Below are positions 1-10,091 of a DNA stretch of 64,000 nt, piece after piece (the stretch's first letter is position 1; the number at the start of each line of letters is the position of its first letter). The notes under the pieces were generated by a model. The model ran no database searches and was not told the DNA's origin. It worked only from the letters and a program-made list of their open reading frames with translations. The position numbers were made by a program, and so were the translations under genes. Location of the stretch: positions 5,697,471 through 5,761,470 of the forward strand of contig NZ_CP086111.1 in assembly GCF_016806835.2 (NCBI RefSeq). Reading direction: 5' to 3'. The stretch is from Skermanella rosea (GTDB taxonomy: Bacteria; Pseudomonadota; Alphaproteobacteria; Azospirillales; Azospirillaceae).

Positions 1-10
1 CCTGGTCTGA
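1..10 (+). CDS. kdpB: 3' end of a CDS, probably kdpB (partial)
   Basis: Only the last codons are present: CTG GTC TGA, encoding Leu-Val-stop. KdpB, the catalytic P-type ATPase subunit of the Kdp potassium pump, normally lies directly before kdpC and often ends in Leu-Val. The assignment rests on that order, because three codons carry no family signal of their own. Confidence 0.45.
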
Positions 11-21
11 GGAAAGAGAGA

Positions 22-588
22 ATGTTCAAGGAACTGAAGCCGGCGCTGAAGATGCTGGCCGTGCTGACACTCATCACCGGCGTGCTCTACCCGCTGGCCG
101 TCACCGGGATCGCCGGCGTGCTGTTTCCGGTCCAGGCCCATGGCAGCCTGGTGCAGCGCGACGGCAAGACCGTCGGCTCCGCGCTGATCGCCCAGCCCTT
201 CGCCCGGCCGGAGCATTTCCAGCCCCGACCCTCGGCGGTCGGGTACGAGGCCGCCGCCTCCGGTGCCTCCAACCTGGGACCGTCCAGCGGGAAGCTGGCC
301 GAGGATGTCCGGGACCGGACTGCGGCCCAGCAGGCGGCCAACCCGGATGCCGCCGCGCGCGGGCCGGTTCCGGTCGAACTGGTGGCGGCGTCGGGCAGCG
401 GGCTCGACCCGCATCTATCGCCGGAAGCCGCGCTGTGGCAGGTACCGCGGATCGCGAAGGCGCGCGGAATTCCCGAGGCCGACCTGCGGGCGCTGGTCGC
501 CCGCCTGACGGAGGGCAGGACACTGGGCGTTTTCGGCGAGCCGCGCGTTAACGTGCTGATGCTCAACCTCGCTCTCGACGGGACCTGA
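22..588 (+). CDS. kdpC: Potassium-transporting ATPase subunit KdpC
   Basis: KdpC is the small single-pass subunit that stabilises the KdpFABC high-affinity potassium pump in the inner membrane. The 188-residue protein has one hydrophobic segment at about residues 10-35, followed by the conserved block GSALIAQPFARPEHFQPRPS and a Ser/Asn-rich region. Length fits the family (about 190). A strong ribosome site, GAGGAAAGAGAG, precedes the ATG. The stop overlaps the ATG of kdpD by one base, so the two are surely co-transcribed and translationally coupled. Confidence 0.96.
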   Translation: MFKELKPALKMLAVLTLITGVLYPLAVTGIAGVLFPVQAHGSLVQRDGKTVGSALIAQPFARPEHFQPRPSAVGYEAAASGASNLGPSSGKLAEDVRDRTAAQQAANPDAAARGPVPVELVAASGSGLDPHLSPEAALWQVPRIAKARGIPEADLRALVARLTEGRTLGVFGEPRVNVLMLNLALDGT

Positions 589-3263
589 TGGCCGAAACCG
601 ACCGACCCTCGCCCGAAGCGCTGCTCGCGGAAGCCAACCGCGAGCGGCGCGGCCGCCTCAAGGTCTTCCTGGGCGCGGCACCCGGCGTGGGCAAGACCTA
701 CGCCATGCTGGAAGCGGCGCGCGACCAGAGGCTCGACGGGGTGGACGTGGTCGTCGGGATTGTCGAGACCCATGGAAGGCACGACACCGAGGCCCTGCTC
801 GACGGGCTGGAGGTGCTGCCGCGCCGGCCGGTCGAGTACCGCGACCTGACCTTCCGCGAGATGGACCTGGACGCCATCCTGAAGCGCCGGCCGAGGCTGG
901 CGCTGGTGGACGAGCTGGCGCACACCAACGTCCCCGGCAGCCGGCACCTGAAGCGGCACCAGGACGTCGAGGAGATCCTGGCCGCCGGGATCGACGTCTA
1001 TTCGACCCTCAACATCCAGCACCTGGAAAGCCTGAACGACGTCGTCGAGCGCATCACGGGCATCCGGGTGCGCGAGACGGTGCCCGACGGCGTGCTCCAG
1101 ACCGCCGACGAGATCGAGCTGATCGACCTGCCGCCGCAGACGCTGATCAAGCGGCTGGCGGAGGGCAAGGTCTATGTCCCGGACCAGGCCCGGCGCGCGA
1201 TCGACCATTTCTTCTCCGCCGGGACCCTGACCGCGCTGCGGGAGATGGCGCTGCGCGCCGCCGCCGAGCGGGTCGACGCGCAGATGGTCAACTACATGCG
1301 CGCCCACGCGATCCCGGGGCCGTGGCCGACCCGCGAGCGCATCCTGGCCTGCGTCGGCGACGGCGGGGCGGTGATGCGGCTGGTGCGCACCGCCAAGCGG
1401 ACGGCGGACCGCCGCCAGGCGCCGTGGATGGCGGTTCATGTCGAGACCTGGCGCCATGCCGCGTTGCCGGAGGAGGCCAAGAACCGGATCTCGGATGCCC
1501 TGCGGCTCGCCGGGCAACTGGGCGCCGAGACCAGGGTGATCCAGGGCGAGTCCGTCGTCGCCGAGCTGCTGGACTTCGCCCGCGCCCGCAACGTCAGCCA
1601 GATCATCGCCGGCCGGCCGCGCGGCGGCAGGCTGCCGTTCCTGCGCCGGCGCAACGTCACGGCGGAGCTGCTGGCCCGCGCCGACAGCTTCGACGTGACG
1701 GTGGTCGGCGGCGAGGACGAGGGGGAGGCCAAGCCGCCGCCGGCCGCTACCCGCAGGAAGCGCCTGGACTGGACCGGCTACGCCGTCGCGGCCGTGGCGA
1801 CCGCGGCGGCCTCGGCCTGCGGCTACGGCCTCAGCCTGTTCCTGGACCTGCCCAACATCTCGCTGATTTACCTGATGGCGGTGCTGCTGGTCGCGATCCG
1901 CCACGGGCTGGGACCGTCGATCGCCGTGTCGGTCGCCAGCTTCATGGCGTACAACTTCTTCTTCACCGACCCGCTGTTCACCTTCGACATCGCCGACACG
2001 CGGAACATCCTGACGGTGGTGTTCTTCTTGGTCACGGCCTTCATCACCAGCAACTTGGCCGCCCGTGTCCGCTCCCAGGTGGAGGCGACCCGGCTGAGCG
2101 CCCGGCGGACCGCCAACCTCTACGACTTCAGCAGCCGGATCGCGGCGGCGGCCGACCAGGACGACGTGCTGTGGGCCGTGGTCCATCACGTGGCGTCCAC
2201 GCTGCGCGGCCGATCGCTGGTCCTGCTGCCGGAGGACGGCCGGCTCGCCGTCCGGGCCGGCTTCCCGCCGGAAGACAGGCTGGACGACAAGGCGCGGGCC
2301 GCCGCCGACTGGGCCTGGACCAACGCCCAGCCGGCCGGCCGGGGCTCCGCCACGCTGCCGACCTCGGACTGGCTGTTCCTGCCGCTGAAGACCGGGCGCG
2401 GGCCGGTCGGCGTGCTGGGCGTCCAGATCGAGGCCGCGGGCCGGCTGCTCTCGCCGGAGGAGAGCCGACTGCTCGACACCCTGGCCGACCAGGCCGCCCT
2501 GGCGATCGAGCGCACCAACCTGGTGGCCGACATCGAGCATGCGCGCTTGGCGACCGAGACCGAGCGCCTGCGCTCCGCCCTGCTCTCCTCCCTGTCGCAC
2601 GACCTGCGCACGCCGCTGGTCTCGATCCTGGGGGCCGCCTCCAGCCTGGTCTCCTACGAGGGGACGCTGAACCCCGCCGACCGGCTGGAACTGGCCCAGA
2701 CCATCCAGGAGGAGGCCGAGCGGCTGAACCGCTTCGTGCAGAACCTGCTGGACATGACGCGGCTGGGTTCCGGGCAACTCCGGCCCCGCGCCGACTGGGT
2801 CGACCTGCGCGACATCGTGGCGTCCGCGATCGAGCGGGCGAAGAAGCTTCTGCGCCGCCGCACGGTCAAGGTCGAGATCGACCCCTTGGTGCCGCTGCTG
2901 CGCCTGGACCCGATGCTGATGGAGCAGGTCGTCTTCAACCTGATCGACAATGCGTGCAAATACTCGCCGCCGGGAACGCCGGTCACCGTCTGGGCGGTCG
3001 CGCGCGGGGACCAGGTCATCGTCGAGGTGTGCGACCAGGGGCCGGGAATATCCCCGGAGGACCGCGAGCGGATCTTCGACATGTTCTACCGCGTCGAGGA
3101 GGGCGACAGCCGCACGGCGGGAACCGGCCTGGGCCTGGCGATCTGCCGCGGCATCGTCGAGGCCCATGGCGGCCGCATCTCCGCCCAGCCCGGCCTGAAC
3201 GGCGCCGGCACCTGCATCGTCATGCGCCTGCCGACGGCGGCGCCGCCGGAGGTGGTCGAATGA
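588..3263 (+). CDS. kdpD: Osmosensitive potassium-channel histidine kinase KdpD
   Basis: KdpD is the membrane sensor kinase that senses potassium limitation and phosphorylates KdpE to switch on the kdp operon. The 891-residue protein has the full order: an N-terminal KdpD domain with Walker A GAAPGVGKT at residues 29-37, a UspA-like domain (about 245-370), four clustered membrane helices (about 395-495), a GAF-like domain (about 510-650), a HisKA domain with the phosphoacceptor in SLSHDLRTP (His671), and a HATPase_c domain with NLIDNACKYS and GTGLGLAI. It follows kdpC directly. Unlike the usual arrangement, kdpE does not overlap its end. Confidence 0.97.
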   Translation: MAETDRPSPEALLAEANRERRGRLKVFLGAAPGVGKTYAMLEAARDQRLDGVDVVVGIVETHGRHDTEALLDGLEVLPRRPVEYRDLTFREMDLDAILKRRPRLALVDELAHTNVPGSRHLKRHQDVEEILAAGIDVYSTLNIQHLESLNDVVERITGIRVRETVPDGVLQTADEIELIDLPPQTLIKRLAEGKVYVPDQARRAIDHFFSAGTLTALREMALRAAAERVDAQMVNYMRAHAIPGPWPTRERILACVGDGGAVMRLVRTAKRTADRRQAPWMAVHVETWRHAALPEEAKNRISDALRLAGQLGAETRVIQGESVVAELLDFARARNVSQIIAGRPRGGRLPFLRRRNVTAELLARADSFDVTVVGGEDEGEAKPPPAATRRKRLDWTGYAVAAVATAAASACGYGLSLFLDLPNISLIYLMAVLLVAIRHGLGPSIAVSVASFMAYNFFFTDPLFTFDIADTRNILTVVFFLVTAFITSNLAARVRSQVEATRLSARRTANLYDFSSRIAAAADQDDVLWAVVHHVASTLRGRSLVLLPEDGRLAVRAGFPPEDRLDDKARAAADWAWTNAQPAGRGSATLPTSDWLFLPLKTGRGPVGVLGVQIEAAGRLLSPEESRLLDTLADQAALAIERTNLVADIEHARLATETERLRSALLSSLSHDLRTPLVSILGAASSLVSYEGTLNPADRLELAQTIQEEAERLNRFVQNLLDMTRLGSGQLRPRADWVDLRDIVASAIERAKKLLRRRTVKVEIDPLVPLLRLDPMLMEQVVFNLIDNACKYSPPGTPVTVWAVARGDQVIVEVCDQGPGISPEDRERIFDMFYRVEEGDSRTAGTGLGLAICRGIVEAHGGRISAQPGLNGAGTCIVMRLPTAAPPEVVE

Positions 3264-3283
3264 GTTCGATTTTCCATTATTGT

Positions 3284-3382
3284 CCACAGATGAACGCAGA
3301 TGGACACAGATAAGAAAGCCGCCGGGGGATCCTCTCCTGCCCCAGGCAGGGAGTGCATCGCAAGGATATCTGTGTTCAATAA
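3284..3382. repeat. Palindromic 10-nt-unit repeat, copy A (degraded right arm)
   Basis: The left arm (3284-3312) consists of three 10-nt units, roughly CACAGATGAA, CGCAGATGGA and CACAGATA. Part of its reverse complement, TATCTGTG followed by TTCA and ATAA, recurs at 3367-3382, as if the middle of the right arm had been deleted. The same family occurs near 20549, 37230 and 44046. It lies just after the kdpD stop. Confidence 0.75.
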
Positions 3383-3452
3383 CACGGCTGTCCGGCACGG
3401 TTATTGCCTACTGCTCGAAAGGCTGAGCTATGGTTAGAAAGGCCCCCTTTTT

Positions 3453-3542
3453 CGTCATACCCGGACTTGATCCGGGTATCTCCCCGCACGGCGGCGTCGA
3501 TGGAGTCTGCAAACGATGACTGTGTCAAGCCCGGTCATGACG
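3453..3542. repeat. REP-like inverted repeat between kdpD and kdpE
   Basis: The arms CGTCATACCCGGACTTGA (3453-3470) and TCAAGCCCGGTCATGACG (3525-3542) are near-perfect inverted copies. The left half also folds on itself (ACCCGG / CCGGGT). This CGTCAT-CCCGG-CTTGA palindrome is a common intergenic repeat type in alphaproteobacteria. It can form a stem-loop in RNA between the two regulatory genes. Confidence 0.7.
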
Positions 3543-3649
3543 ACGGGAGGAATGCTATTACAGGAAAGTATCCTATGATTGAGTGGGCAATCGCTGTGCC
3601 GGACAGCTGTGGTTCATTGCGTGCATCTGTTGATGACTAGAAACAGGCC

Positions 3650-4348
3650 GTGCGCATGCTGACGATCCTGGTGATCGACGACGAACCGCAGATCCGCAGG
3701 TTCCTGCGGATCAGCCTGACCGCGTCGGGCTATCGCGTGGTGGAGGCGGAAACCGGCGCAGGAGGGATCGAGGCCGCCGCGGCCGAGCGGCCCGACCTGG
3801 TGATCCTTGACCTGGGCCTGCCGGACATCGACGGGCAGGAGGTGATCACGGCGATCCGGGAGGGCGGCCCCGTCCCGATCATCGTGCTGTCGGTGCGGTC
3901 CGACGAGACGGACAAGGTCGAGGCGCTGGACCGCGGGGCCGACGACTACATGGTCAAGCCGTTCGGGATCGGCGAGCTGATGGCCCGCATCCGCGCCGCG
4001 TCGCGCCCGCGCGGCGGTGCCGAGGCCGATCCGGACAGGCTGGTGGTCGGCGGGCTGACGATCGACCTGGCCCGGCGCATCGCCGTCCGGGACGGCGTCG
4101 AGCAGCGCCTGTCGCCCAAGGAGCACGCACTGCTCGGCCTGCTGGTCCGCAACCGCGACAAGATCCTGACCCACGGCCAGATCCTGAAGGAGGTCTGGGG
4201 ACCCGCCCATGCCCACGACACTGTCTATCTCCGCGTCTATGTCAACCAGCTCCGCCAGAAGCTGGAAGCCGACCCGGGCCGGCCGGCGCTGATCATCACC
4301 GAGCCGGGCGTCGGCTACCGGCTCAGGACGGGCAGTCCCACGGGTTGA
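3650..4348 (+). CDS. kdpE: Response regulator KdpE (OmpR/PhoB family)
   Basis: KdpE is the cytoplasmic DNA-binding response regulator that activates kdp transcription when phosphorylated by KdpD. The receiver domain shows the acidic pair in VIDDEP (about residues 8-13), phosphoacceptor Asp54 in LVILDLGLPD, and the conserved Lys in VKPF. A winged-helix DNA-binding domain fills residues 130-225. The GTG start at 3650 gives 232 residues; an ATG two codons later is an alternative. The gene is 386 bp from kdpD and separated by two repeats, so it may depend on read-through or its own promoter. Confidence 0.95.
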   Translation: MRMLTILVIDDEPQIRRFLRISLTASGYRVVEAETGAGGIEAAAAERPDLVILDLGLPDIDGQEVITAIREGGPVPIIVLSVRSDETDKVEALDRGADDYMVKPFGIGELMARIRAASRPRGGAEADPDRLVVGGLTIDLARRIAVRDGVEQRLSPKEHALLGLLVRNRDKILTHGQILKEVWGPAHAHDTVYLRVYVNQLRQKLEADPGRPALIITEPGVGYRLRTGSPTG

Positions 4349-4364
4349 CCGATAAGCACTGGCC

Positions 4365-4799
4365 TCAATGCCGCGATATGCCGCCGGAGACCAGGTTGCC
4401 GGCCTTGCCGGTGTCCTTGATTACCGTGGTGGTGATGCGGCTGTAGGTCATCATGGATGTCCGCATGTCGCGGATCATCGCGGACATGCCCATGTCGATG
4501 TCCTCGAAATAGATGATGGTCGTCGGGTGTCCGTTCAGGTTGCAGCAACCATGGATGAACTTCTCCTGCTTGAGCCTGAACAGGAACAGCCCGGTCACCT
4601 CGCAGGGGACGCCGAACAGGCTTTCGCCGACCAGCTTCAGCGTGGCCTTGATCAGCGGGCTCTTCTCCTTCTTGCCCAGCGCCATGAAGCTCCGGTGGCA
4701 CGCGACCTCGTCGAAGAAGATCCGGTAGACGCGGCCGAAATCCTCGTCGGTCACCAGGACCCTCTTCATCTCCTCAAGCTTGAGCTTGTAGCCGCTCAT
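4365..4799 (-). CDS. Conserved protein of unknown function, paralogue of the next gene
   Basis: I do not recognise this 144-residue protein. It is soluble, with no signal peptide or membrane segment. It aligns without gaps to the neighbouring gene (4817-5251), which is also 144 residues. Shared positions include KL near the start, FFDE at about residue 28, PL-KA, VG--FG, GL-LFR, EKF-HG-C, NG, and YFEDxDxG near residue 98. The two genes are 17 bp apart on the same strand, so they are a tandem duplication and probably co-expressed. They converge on kdpE with only a 16-bp gap. The product is more basic and richer in Met and Ile than its sister. Confidence 0.8.
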   Translation of the reverse strand: MSGYKLKLEEMKRVLVTDEDFGRVYRIFFDEVACHRSFMALGKKEKSPLIKATLKLVGESLFGVPCEVTGLFLFRLKQEKFIHGCCNLNGHPTTIIYFEDIDMGMSAMIRDMRTSMMTYSRITTTVIKDTGKAGNLVSGGISRH

Positions 4800-4816
4800 G
4801 GCCGTTTCCCGTCCGG

Positions 4817-5251
4817 TCACTGGACCGTGCCGGGGCCGGGGCTTACGGGGCCGGGTTCCAGCCCCTCCCTCCCCTCCAGCAGCGAGATGCGGGCATAGCT
4901 CATGTTGCCGGTGCTGAAGTCCGTGGAGACCGCGACCAGCCCCACGTCGACGTCCTCGAAATAGAGGACCGTGGCCAGGCAGCCGTTCATCAGGCACCCG
5001 CCATGGACGAATTTCTCCGATTCCATCCTGAACAGGGCGAGCCCCTGGATGGTGCATCCGGGGCCGAACACCCGCCGGCCGACCTGCTCGAACGCGGCCT
5101 TCAGCAGGGGGACGTCGGCGGCCCTGCCCGCGGCGACGAAATCGGGACTCATCCCCAGCTCGTCGAAGAATTTCCCCTGCACCCGGGCGAAGCTGTCCGC
5201 CGTCAGCAAGGTGTTCTTCAGGTCGGCGAGTTTCCGGGCGTAGTCGGCCAT
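4817..5251 (-). CDS. Conserved protein of unknown function, tandem paralogue
   Basis: A 144-residue soluble protein of unknown function and the sister of the gene at 4365-4799. The ATG at 5251 gives MADYARKL, matching MSGYKLKL in the paralogue, which supports both starts. The conserved core runs from about residue 8 to 118 and includes FFDE, FGxxC, LFR, EKFxHGxC and YFEDVDVG. The last 20 or so residues are Gly/Pro-rich and unrelated between the two copies. The EKFxHGxC Cys/His pair and the acidic YFEDxD motif are the best candidates for a functional site, but this is only inference. Confidence 0.8.
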   Translation of the reverse strand: MADYARKLADLKNTLLTADSFARVQGKFFDELGMSPDFVAAGRAADVPLLKAAFEQVGRRVFGPGCTIQGLALFRMESEKFVHGGCLMNGCLATVLYFEDVDVGLVAVSTDFSTGNMSYARISLLEGREGLEPGPVSPGPGTVQ

Positions 5252-5368
5252 GGCGGCATCCGATGCGAGTGTTGACGGCCGGCCGGGATTTCTCCGGTCC
5301 GGCACGCCATCGTACACAGGTCGGGACCGGCCGAAACGGGCGTTTGGCCGCACCCGGCCGATCGGGTC

Positions 5369-7261
5369 TCAGCCGTGTCGGCGGACCACGTCCAGGAAGG
5401 CGTCGCCGTAACGCTCCAGCTTGCTGGCGCCGACGCCGGCGATCTGCCCCATGCGCCAGGCGTCGCGCGGCTTCTGGCGGACGATCTCCAGCAGGGTGCT
5501 GTCATGGAAGATGACGTAGGGCGGCACCCCCTGGGCGCGCGCCAGCTCCAGCCGGCAGGCCTTGAGCTTGTGCCACAGGTCGTCGTCGGCCGGGCTGAGC
5601 ACCGCGGGGGCGCTGCTGCCGCCGCGGCTGCCGCGCTGGGCGCGCAGCGACTTCTTGACCGCCGCCTGGTTGTCGCGGCGCAGCCGGACGCCCTGCTGGC
5701 CCTTCAGCACCGGGGCGGCCGACCGGGTCAGGTGGAGCGCGCCGTAGCCCTCGTGGTCGACCTTCAGGTATCCGGCGGCGACCAGCTGGCGGTAGACCGA
5801 GCCCCACTCCTGCTTGCTCATATCGGCGCCCACGCCGAAGGTCTTGATCTGGTCGTGGCCGAACTTGGCGACCTTCTCCGTCACGGTGCCGCGCAGCACG
5901 TCGATCAGGTGCCCGGTGCCGAACATCTGGCCGGTGCGGTAGACGGCGGCCAGCGCCTTCTGGGCCGCGATGCTGCCGTCGAAGGTCTCGACCGGCTCCA
6001 GGCAGGTGTCGCAGTTGCCGCAGGGCTCCGGCAGCACCTCGCCGAAATAGTTCAGCAGCACCTGGCGGCGGCAGGCGGCGGTCTCGCAGAAGCCGATCAG
6101 GGCTTCGAGCTTGTGGCGCTCGATCCGCTTGATCTCGGCCGGCGCCTCGCTGGATTCCAGCATCTGGCGCATCGCGACCACGTCGGACAGGCCGTAGGCC
6201 ATCCAGGCGTCGGCCGGCAGCCCGTCGCGGCCGGCGCGCCCGGTCTCCTGGTAATAGGCCTCCATGCTCTTGGGCAGGTCCAGGTGGGCGACGAAGCGCA
6301 CGTTGGGCTTGTCGATGCCCATGCCGAAGGCGACCGTGGCGACCACGATCACGCCCTCGCCCTTGATGAAGCGGTCCTGGTTGGCCTCCCGCGTCTGGGC
6401 GTCCAGGCCGGCATGGTAGGGCACGACCTCGCGGCCCTGGGCGGCGAGCCAGGCCGCCGTCTCGTCCACCTTGGCGCGGCTCAGGCAATAGACGATGCCG
6501 GCGTCCTCGGCGTGGTGGGTCTGGATGAAGGACCAGAGCTGGCGCCTCGGCTCCTGCTTGGGCACCACGCGGTAGGTGATGTTGGGCCGGTCGAAGCTGT
6601 CGATGAAGACCTTGGCGTCGCCCAGGTTCAGGCGCGCCTGGATGTCCGCCCGGGTCTGCTCGTCCGCGGTCGCGGTCAATGCCACGCGCGGCACCGTGGG
6701 GAACCGCTCGTGCAGGATCGAGAGCTGAAGGTATTCCGGCCGGAAATCGTGTCCCCACTGGGACACGCAGTGCGCCTCGTCCAGCGCGAACAGGCAGACC
6801 CGGCTGCGCTCCAGCAGGTCGAGGAAGCGGGGCGTGACCAGCCGCTCGGGCGCCACGTAGATCAGGTCCAGCTCGCCCTGCGCCACCTGCCGCTCGACCT
6901 CGGCGGCGTCGCGCCAGTCGAGCGAGGAGTTCAGGTAGGCGGCGTTGACGCCGACCTGGCGCAGGGCGTCCACCTGGTCGCGCATCAATGCGATCAGCGG
7001 CGAGACGACGACCGCGACGCCGGGACGCACCAGGGCCGGGATCTGGAAGCACAGCGACTTGCCGCCGCCGGTCGGCATCAGCACCAGGGCGTCGCCGCCG
7101 GCGATCACATGGTCGATGATCCGCGCCTGCTGGCCGCGGAAGGCATCATAGCCGTAGACCCGCTGAAGCGTTTCCAGCGCCGCGTCCCGGCCGTGGGGGG
7201 GCCGGCCATGTATCGGGCGGCCACCGCCGGGCCCGCCATGAATGGGTAGGGCTTGGCTCAA
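5369..7261 (-). CDS. recQ: ATP-dependent DNA helicase RecQ
   Basis: RecQ is a 3'-5' DNA helicase acting in recombination and replication-fork repair. The sequence shows Walker A in [11 protein letters not shown], the DEAH box in [20 protein letters not shown], helicase motifs IV-VI ending in [10 protein letters not shown], a zinc site (CRRQ...CGNCDTC), a winged-helix RQC domain and a C-terminal HRDC domain. The reading frame stays open into glgA. No ATG or GTG lies close to the first conserved residues, so I place the start at TTG 7261 (630 residues, against 609 in E. coli). A GTG at 7309 is an alternative. It lies 85 bp after glgA on the same strand. Confidence 0.93.
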   Translation of the reverse strand: MSQALPIHGGPGGGRPIHGRPPHGRDAALETLQRVYGYDAFRGQQARIIDHVIAGGDALVLMPTGGGKSLCFQIPALVRPGVAVVVSPLIALMRDQVDALRQVGVNAAYLNSSLDWRDAAEVERQVAQGELDLIYVAPERLVTPRFLDLLERSRVCLFALDEAHCVSQWGHDFRPEYLQLSILHERFPTVPRVALTATADEQTRADIQARLNLGDAKVFIDSFDRPNITYRVVPKQEPRRQLWSFIQTHHAEDAGIVYCLSRAKVDETAAWLAAQGREVVPYHAGLDAQTREANQDRFIKGEGVIVVATVAFGMGIDKPNVRFVAHLDLPKSMEAYYQETGRAGRDGLPADAWMAYGLSDVVAMRQMLESSEAPAEIKRIERHKLEALIGFCETAACRRQVLLNYFGEVLPEPCGNCDTCLEPVETFDGSIAAQKALAAVYRTGQMFGTGHLIDVLRGTVTEKVAKFGHDQIKTFGVGADMSKQEWGSVYRQLVAAGYLKVDHEGYGALHLTRSAAPVLKGQQGVRLRRDNQAAVKKSLRAQRGSRGGSSAPAVLSPADDDLWHKLKACRLELARAQGVPPYVIFHDSTLLEIVRQKPRDAWRMGQIAGVGASKLERYGDAFLDVVRRHG

Positions 7262-7346
7262 AATATTGAGAGGTTTTCGGGTTCGGTACGCAAGCCCTAT
7301 GCATGGCACAGAAGGCCCCCCGATGTGAACCGGATAATATTCCGGC

Positions 7347-8810
7347 TCACTCGTCGGGGTAAACCGTTCGGTACATCTCCAGGTATCGCCGCGCCGAGGC
7401 CGCCCAGGAGAAGTCCTTGCGCATCGCGGCCCGCTGGACCGCCCGCCAGCGGCCGGGGTCCCGGTACAGGGCGACGGCCCGGCGGCAGGCCCATGCCAGG
7501 TCCTCGACCGTGGCATGGTCGAACACGAAGCCGGTCGCCTCGCCCCGGTCTATCGCCCAGTCCTGGGCGTCGGCCACGGTGTCGGCCAGCCCGCCGACCC
7601 GGCGGACCAGCGGCAGCGTCCCGTAGCGCAGGCCGTAGAGCTGGATCAGCCCGCACGGCTCCGACCGGGACGGCAGCATGATCACGTCCGACCCCGCCTG
7701 GACCCGGTGGGACAGCGGCTCGTCGTAGCCGACATGAACGCCGACCTGCCCGCGGTGGCGTTCCGCCAGGTCCCGGAAGCCGTCCTCCAGCCAGCCCTCG
7801 CCGCTGCCCAGCACGGCGAACTGGGCGCCTTCGGCCACCAACGCCGGGATCGCGGACAGCAGCAGGTCGAACCCCTTCATCGGCGTCAGCCGGCTGACCA
7901 CGCCGAACAGCGGCGCGTCGCTCCGCTGCTCCAGGCCGAACTCCTCCCTCAGCGCCGTCTTGTTGGCCGCCTTGTCCTCCAGGCTGTCCACGTCGTAGCG
8001 CCGGACCAGCGCGGGATCGACCGCCGGGGACCAGACACCGTAGTCTACCCCGTTCAGGATCCCCCACAGGTCGCCCGCCCGGGACGCCAGCAGGCCGTGC
8101 AGGCCCCAGCCGCCGTCCGGCGACTGGATCTCCTCCGCATAGGTCGGGCTGACGGTGCTGATCCGGTCGGCATAGTACAGCCCCGCCTTGAGGAAGCCGA
8201 TCTGGCCGTAATATTCCAGCCCGTCCACCGCGAAGCTCGCGGCGGGCAGCCGGAGCTCGCCCAGCAGGCCCGCGGGGAACAGGCCCTGGTAGGCGATGTT
8301 GTGGATGGTCAGGACCGTCGCCGGGCGGGGGCCGGTCCGGGATTCCAGGCCCAGTTCCAGATAGGCGGGAGCCAAACCGGACTGCCAGTCATGGCCGTGG
8401 ACCACGTCCGGCCGCCAGCGCAGCCCGCCCTCCGGCCCGCCCAGCCAGGCCGCGACCCAGCCGAGCAGGGCGAAGCGCAGGTGGTTGTCGGGCCAGTCGC
8501 GGTTGTCGGGCCCCAGGTAGGGGTTTCCAGGCCTGTCGTACATGTCGGGCGCGTCGATCACGTAGCAGGGCACGCCGTCGGGCGTGCGCCCCAGCATCAG
8601 GACGGAGCCGCCCCGGGTCCAGGGATCGGCGAGGGTGCGGACCGGCCTGAGGTCGGCCAGCTTCGCGAGGACGGCGGGATAGCCCGGCACCAGCAGCCGG
8701 GCGTCGATCCCGATCTCGATCTGGGCGGCCGGCAGGGCCGCGGCGACGTCGGCGAGGCCGCCCGTCTTGATCAGCGGATAGACTTCGGAGGCGACATGGA
8801 GAACGCGCAT
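7347..8810 (-). CDS. glgA: Glycogen synthase (ADP-glucose type) GlgA
   Basis: GlgA transfers glucose from ADP-glucose to the growing alpha-1,4-glucan. The N-terminal GT5 domain begins [22 protein letters not shown], with the ADP-glucose-binding KTGGL motif at residues 15-19. The C-terminal GT1-type domain carries [14 protein letters not shown] and the acceptor/nucleotide motif SRSEPCGL. Its length of 487 is typical. It starts 15 bp after glgC, so both enzymes of glycogen synthesis are made from one transcript. Confidence 0.96.
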   Translation of the reverse strand: MRVLHVASEVYPLIKTGGLADVAAALPAAQIEIGIDARLLVPGYPAVLAKLADLRPVRTLADPWTRGGSVLMLGRTPDGVPCYVIDAPDMYDRPGNPYLGPDNRDWPDNHLRFALLGWVAAWLGGPEGGLRWRPDVVHGHDWQSGLAPAYLELGLESRTGPRPATVLTIHNIAYQGLFPAGLLGELRLPAASFAVDGLEYYGQIGFLKAGLYYADRISTVSPTYAEEIQSPDGGWGLHGLLASRAGDLWGILNGVDYGVWSPAVDPALVRRYDVDSLEDKAANKTALREEFGLEQRSDAPLFGVVSRLTPMKGFDLLLSAIPALVAEGAQFAVLGSGEGWLEDGFRDLAERHRGQVGVHVGYDEPLSHRVQAGSDVIMLPSRSEPCGLIQLYGLRYGTLPLVRRVGGLADTVADAQDWAIDRGEATGFVFDHATVEDLAWACRRAVALYRDPGRWRAVQRAAMRKDFSWAASARRYLEMYRTVYPDE

Positions 8811-8825
8811 TTTCCGGACGTCTCC

Positions 8826-10091
8826 TCAGGCGCCCAGCCGGGCGAGCATGTCGCGGGTGATCAGCGTGACCCCCGATTCGGTCCGGTGGAAGCGCCGCGC
8901 GTCCTCGTCCGGGTTCTCCCCCACCACCAGATGGTCGGGAATGCGGCAGCCGCGGTCGACCACCACCTTGGTCAGCCGCGCGTGACGGCCGATGTCGCAC
9001 TGGGGCAGCACGACCGCCTCGGTCAGGCTGGAATAGGAGTTGGCCCGCACCGAGCTGAACAGCAGCGACTGGGTTATCCTGGCGCCCGAGATGATGCAGC
9101 CGCCCGACACCAGGCTGTCCACCGCCATGCCGCGCCGGTCGTCGCTGTCGAACACGAACTTGGCCGGCGGCAGCTGCTCCTGGTAGGTGAAGATCGGCCA
9201 TTGCCTGTCGTAGAGGTTCAGGTCCGGCGTCACCTTGGTCAGGTCCAGGTTGGCCTCCCAGTAGGCGTCGATCGTGCCGACGTCGCGCCAGTACGGCGCC
9301 GCGTCGGGCTGGCTGTAGATGCAGCTGTCCTGGAACCGGTGCGCCATCACCTTGGCGCGCGGCACCAGGTAGGGGATCAGGTCCTTGCCGAAGTCGCGGC
9401 TGGAGGTCGGGTCCGCGGCGTCGCGCCGGAGCTGGTCGTACAGGAACTTGGCGTTGAAGACGTAGATCCCCATGCTGGCCAGCGCCTTGTCCGGCTTGCC
9501 GGGGATCGCCGGCGGGTCGGCCGGCTTCTCCAGGAAGCTGACGACCTGGTCGTGGTCGTCCACATGCATGACGCCGAAGCCGGTCGCGTCCATGCGCGGC
9601 ACCTCGACGCACGGGACCGTCACGTCGGCGCCCCGGCTGATGTGCCACGCCAGCATGGCGGCGTAATCCATCTTGTAGATGTGGTCGCCGGCCAGGATCA
9701 GCACGTGCTCCGCGCCATGGCCCTGCAGGATGTCCAGGTTCTGGTAAACCGCGTCGGCGGTGCCCTGGTACCAGGAGGTCTCGTCGATCCGCTGCTGGGC
9801 GGGCAGGAAATCGACGAACTCGTTGATCTCGCCGCGCAGGAAGCCCCAGCCGCGCTGCAGGTGGACCAGGAGGCTGTGGGACTTGTACTGGGTGATGACG
9901 CTGATCCGGCGGAACCCGGAATTGATGCAGTTGGACAGCGCGAAATCGATGATGCGGAACTTGCCGCCGAAATGGACCGCCGGCTTGGCGCGCCGGTCGG
10001 TGAGCTGCTTCAGGCGGCTGCCTCGCCCCCCGGCGAGCACCAGCGCGATGGCGCGCCGCGGCGCGATCCGCAGTTCACGTTCGATAGCCAC
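8826..10091 (-). CDS. glgC: Glucose-1-phosphate adenylyltransferase GlgC
   Basis: GlgC makes ADP-glucose from glucose-1-phosphate and ATP, the committed step of glycogen synthesis. It has a nucleotidyltransferase domain with [13 protein letters not shown] near residue 18, the substrate motif WYQGTADAV, and a C-terminal left-handed beta-helix. I chose the GTG at 10091 because AAGGAG lies 8-9 nt upstream; this gives 421 residues, the family norm. A match to the EcfG stress promoter lies about 150 bp upstream (10243-10268), suggesting induction of glycogen storage under general stress. Confidence 0.96.
   Translation of the reverse strand: MAIERELRIAPRRAIALVLAGGRGSRLKQLTDRRAKPAVHFGGKFRIIDFALSNCINSGFRRISVITQYKSHSLLVHLQRGWGFLRGEINEFVDFLPAQQRIDETSWYQGTADAVYQNLDILQGHGAEHVLILAGDHIYKMDYAAMLAWHISRGADVTVPCVEVPRMDATGFGVMHVDDHDQVVSFLEKPADPPAIPGKPDKALASMGIYVFNAKFLYDQLRRDAADPTSSRDFGKDLIPYLVPRAKVMAHRFQDSCIYSQPDAAPYWRDVGTIDAYWEANLDLTKVTPDLNLYDRQWPIFTYQEQLPPAKFVFDSDDRRGMAVDSLVSGGCIISGARITQSLLFSSVRANSYSSLTEAVVLPQCDIGRHARLTKVVVDRGCRIPDHLVVGENPDEDARRFHRTESGVTLITRDMLARLGA

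Noticed and set aside
87-3398. A 1103-codon open frame opposite kdpC and kdpD, and similar long antisense frames opposite glgC, ccmF, infB, pnp and the multihaem cytochrome
   Set aside because: These frames come from GC-rich codon bias on the other strand. Their products are low-complexity (Arg, Gly, Asp, Gln) with no recognisable domains, while the opposite strand encodes clear families.
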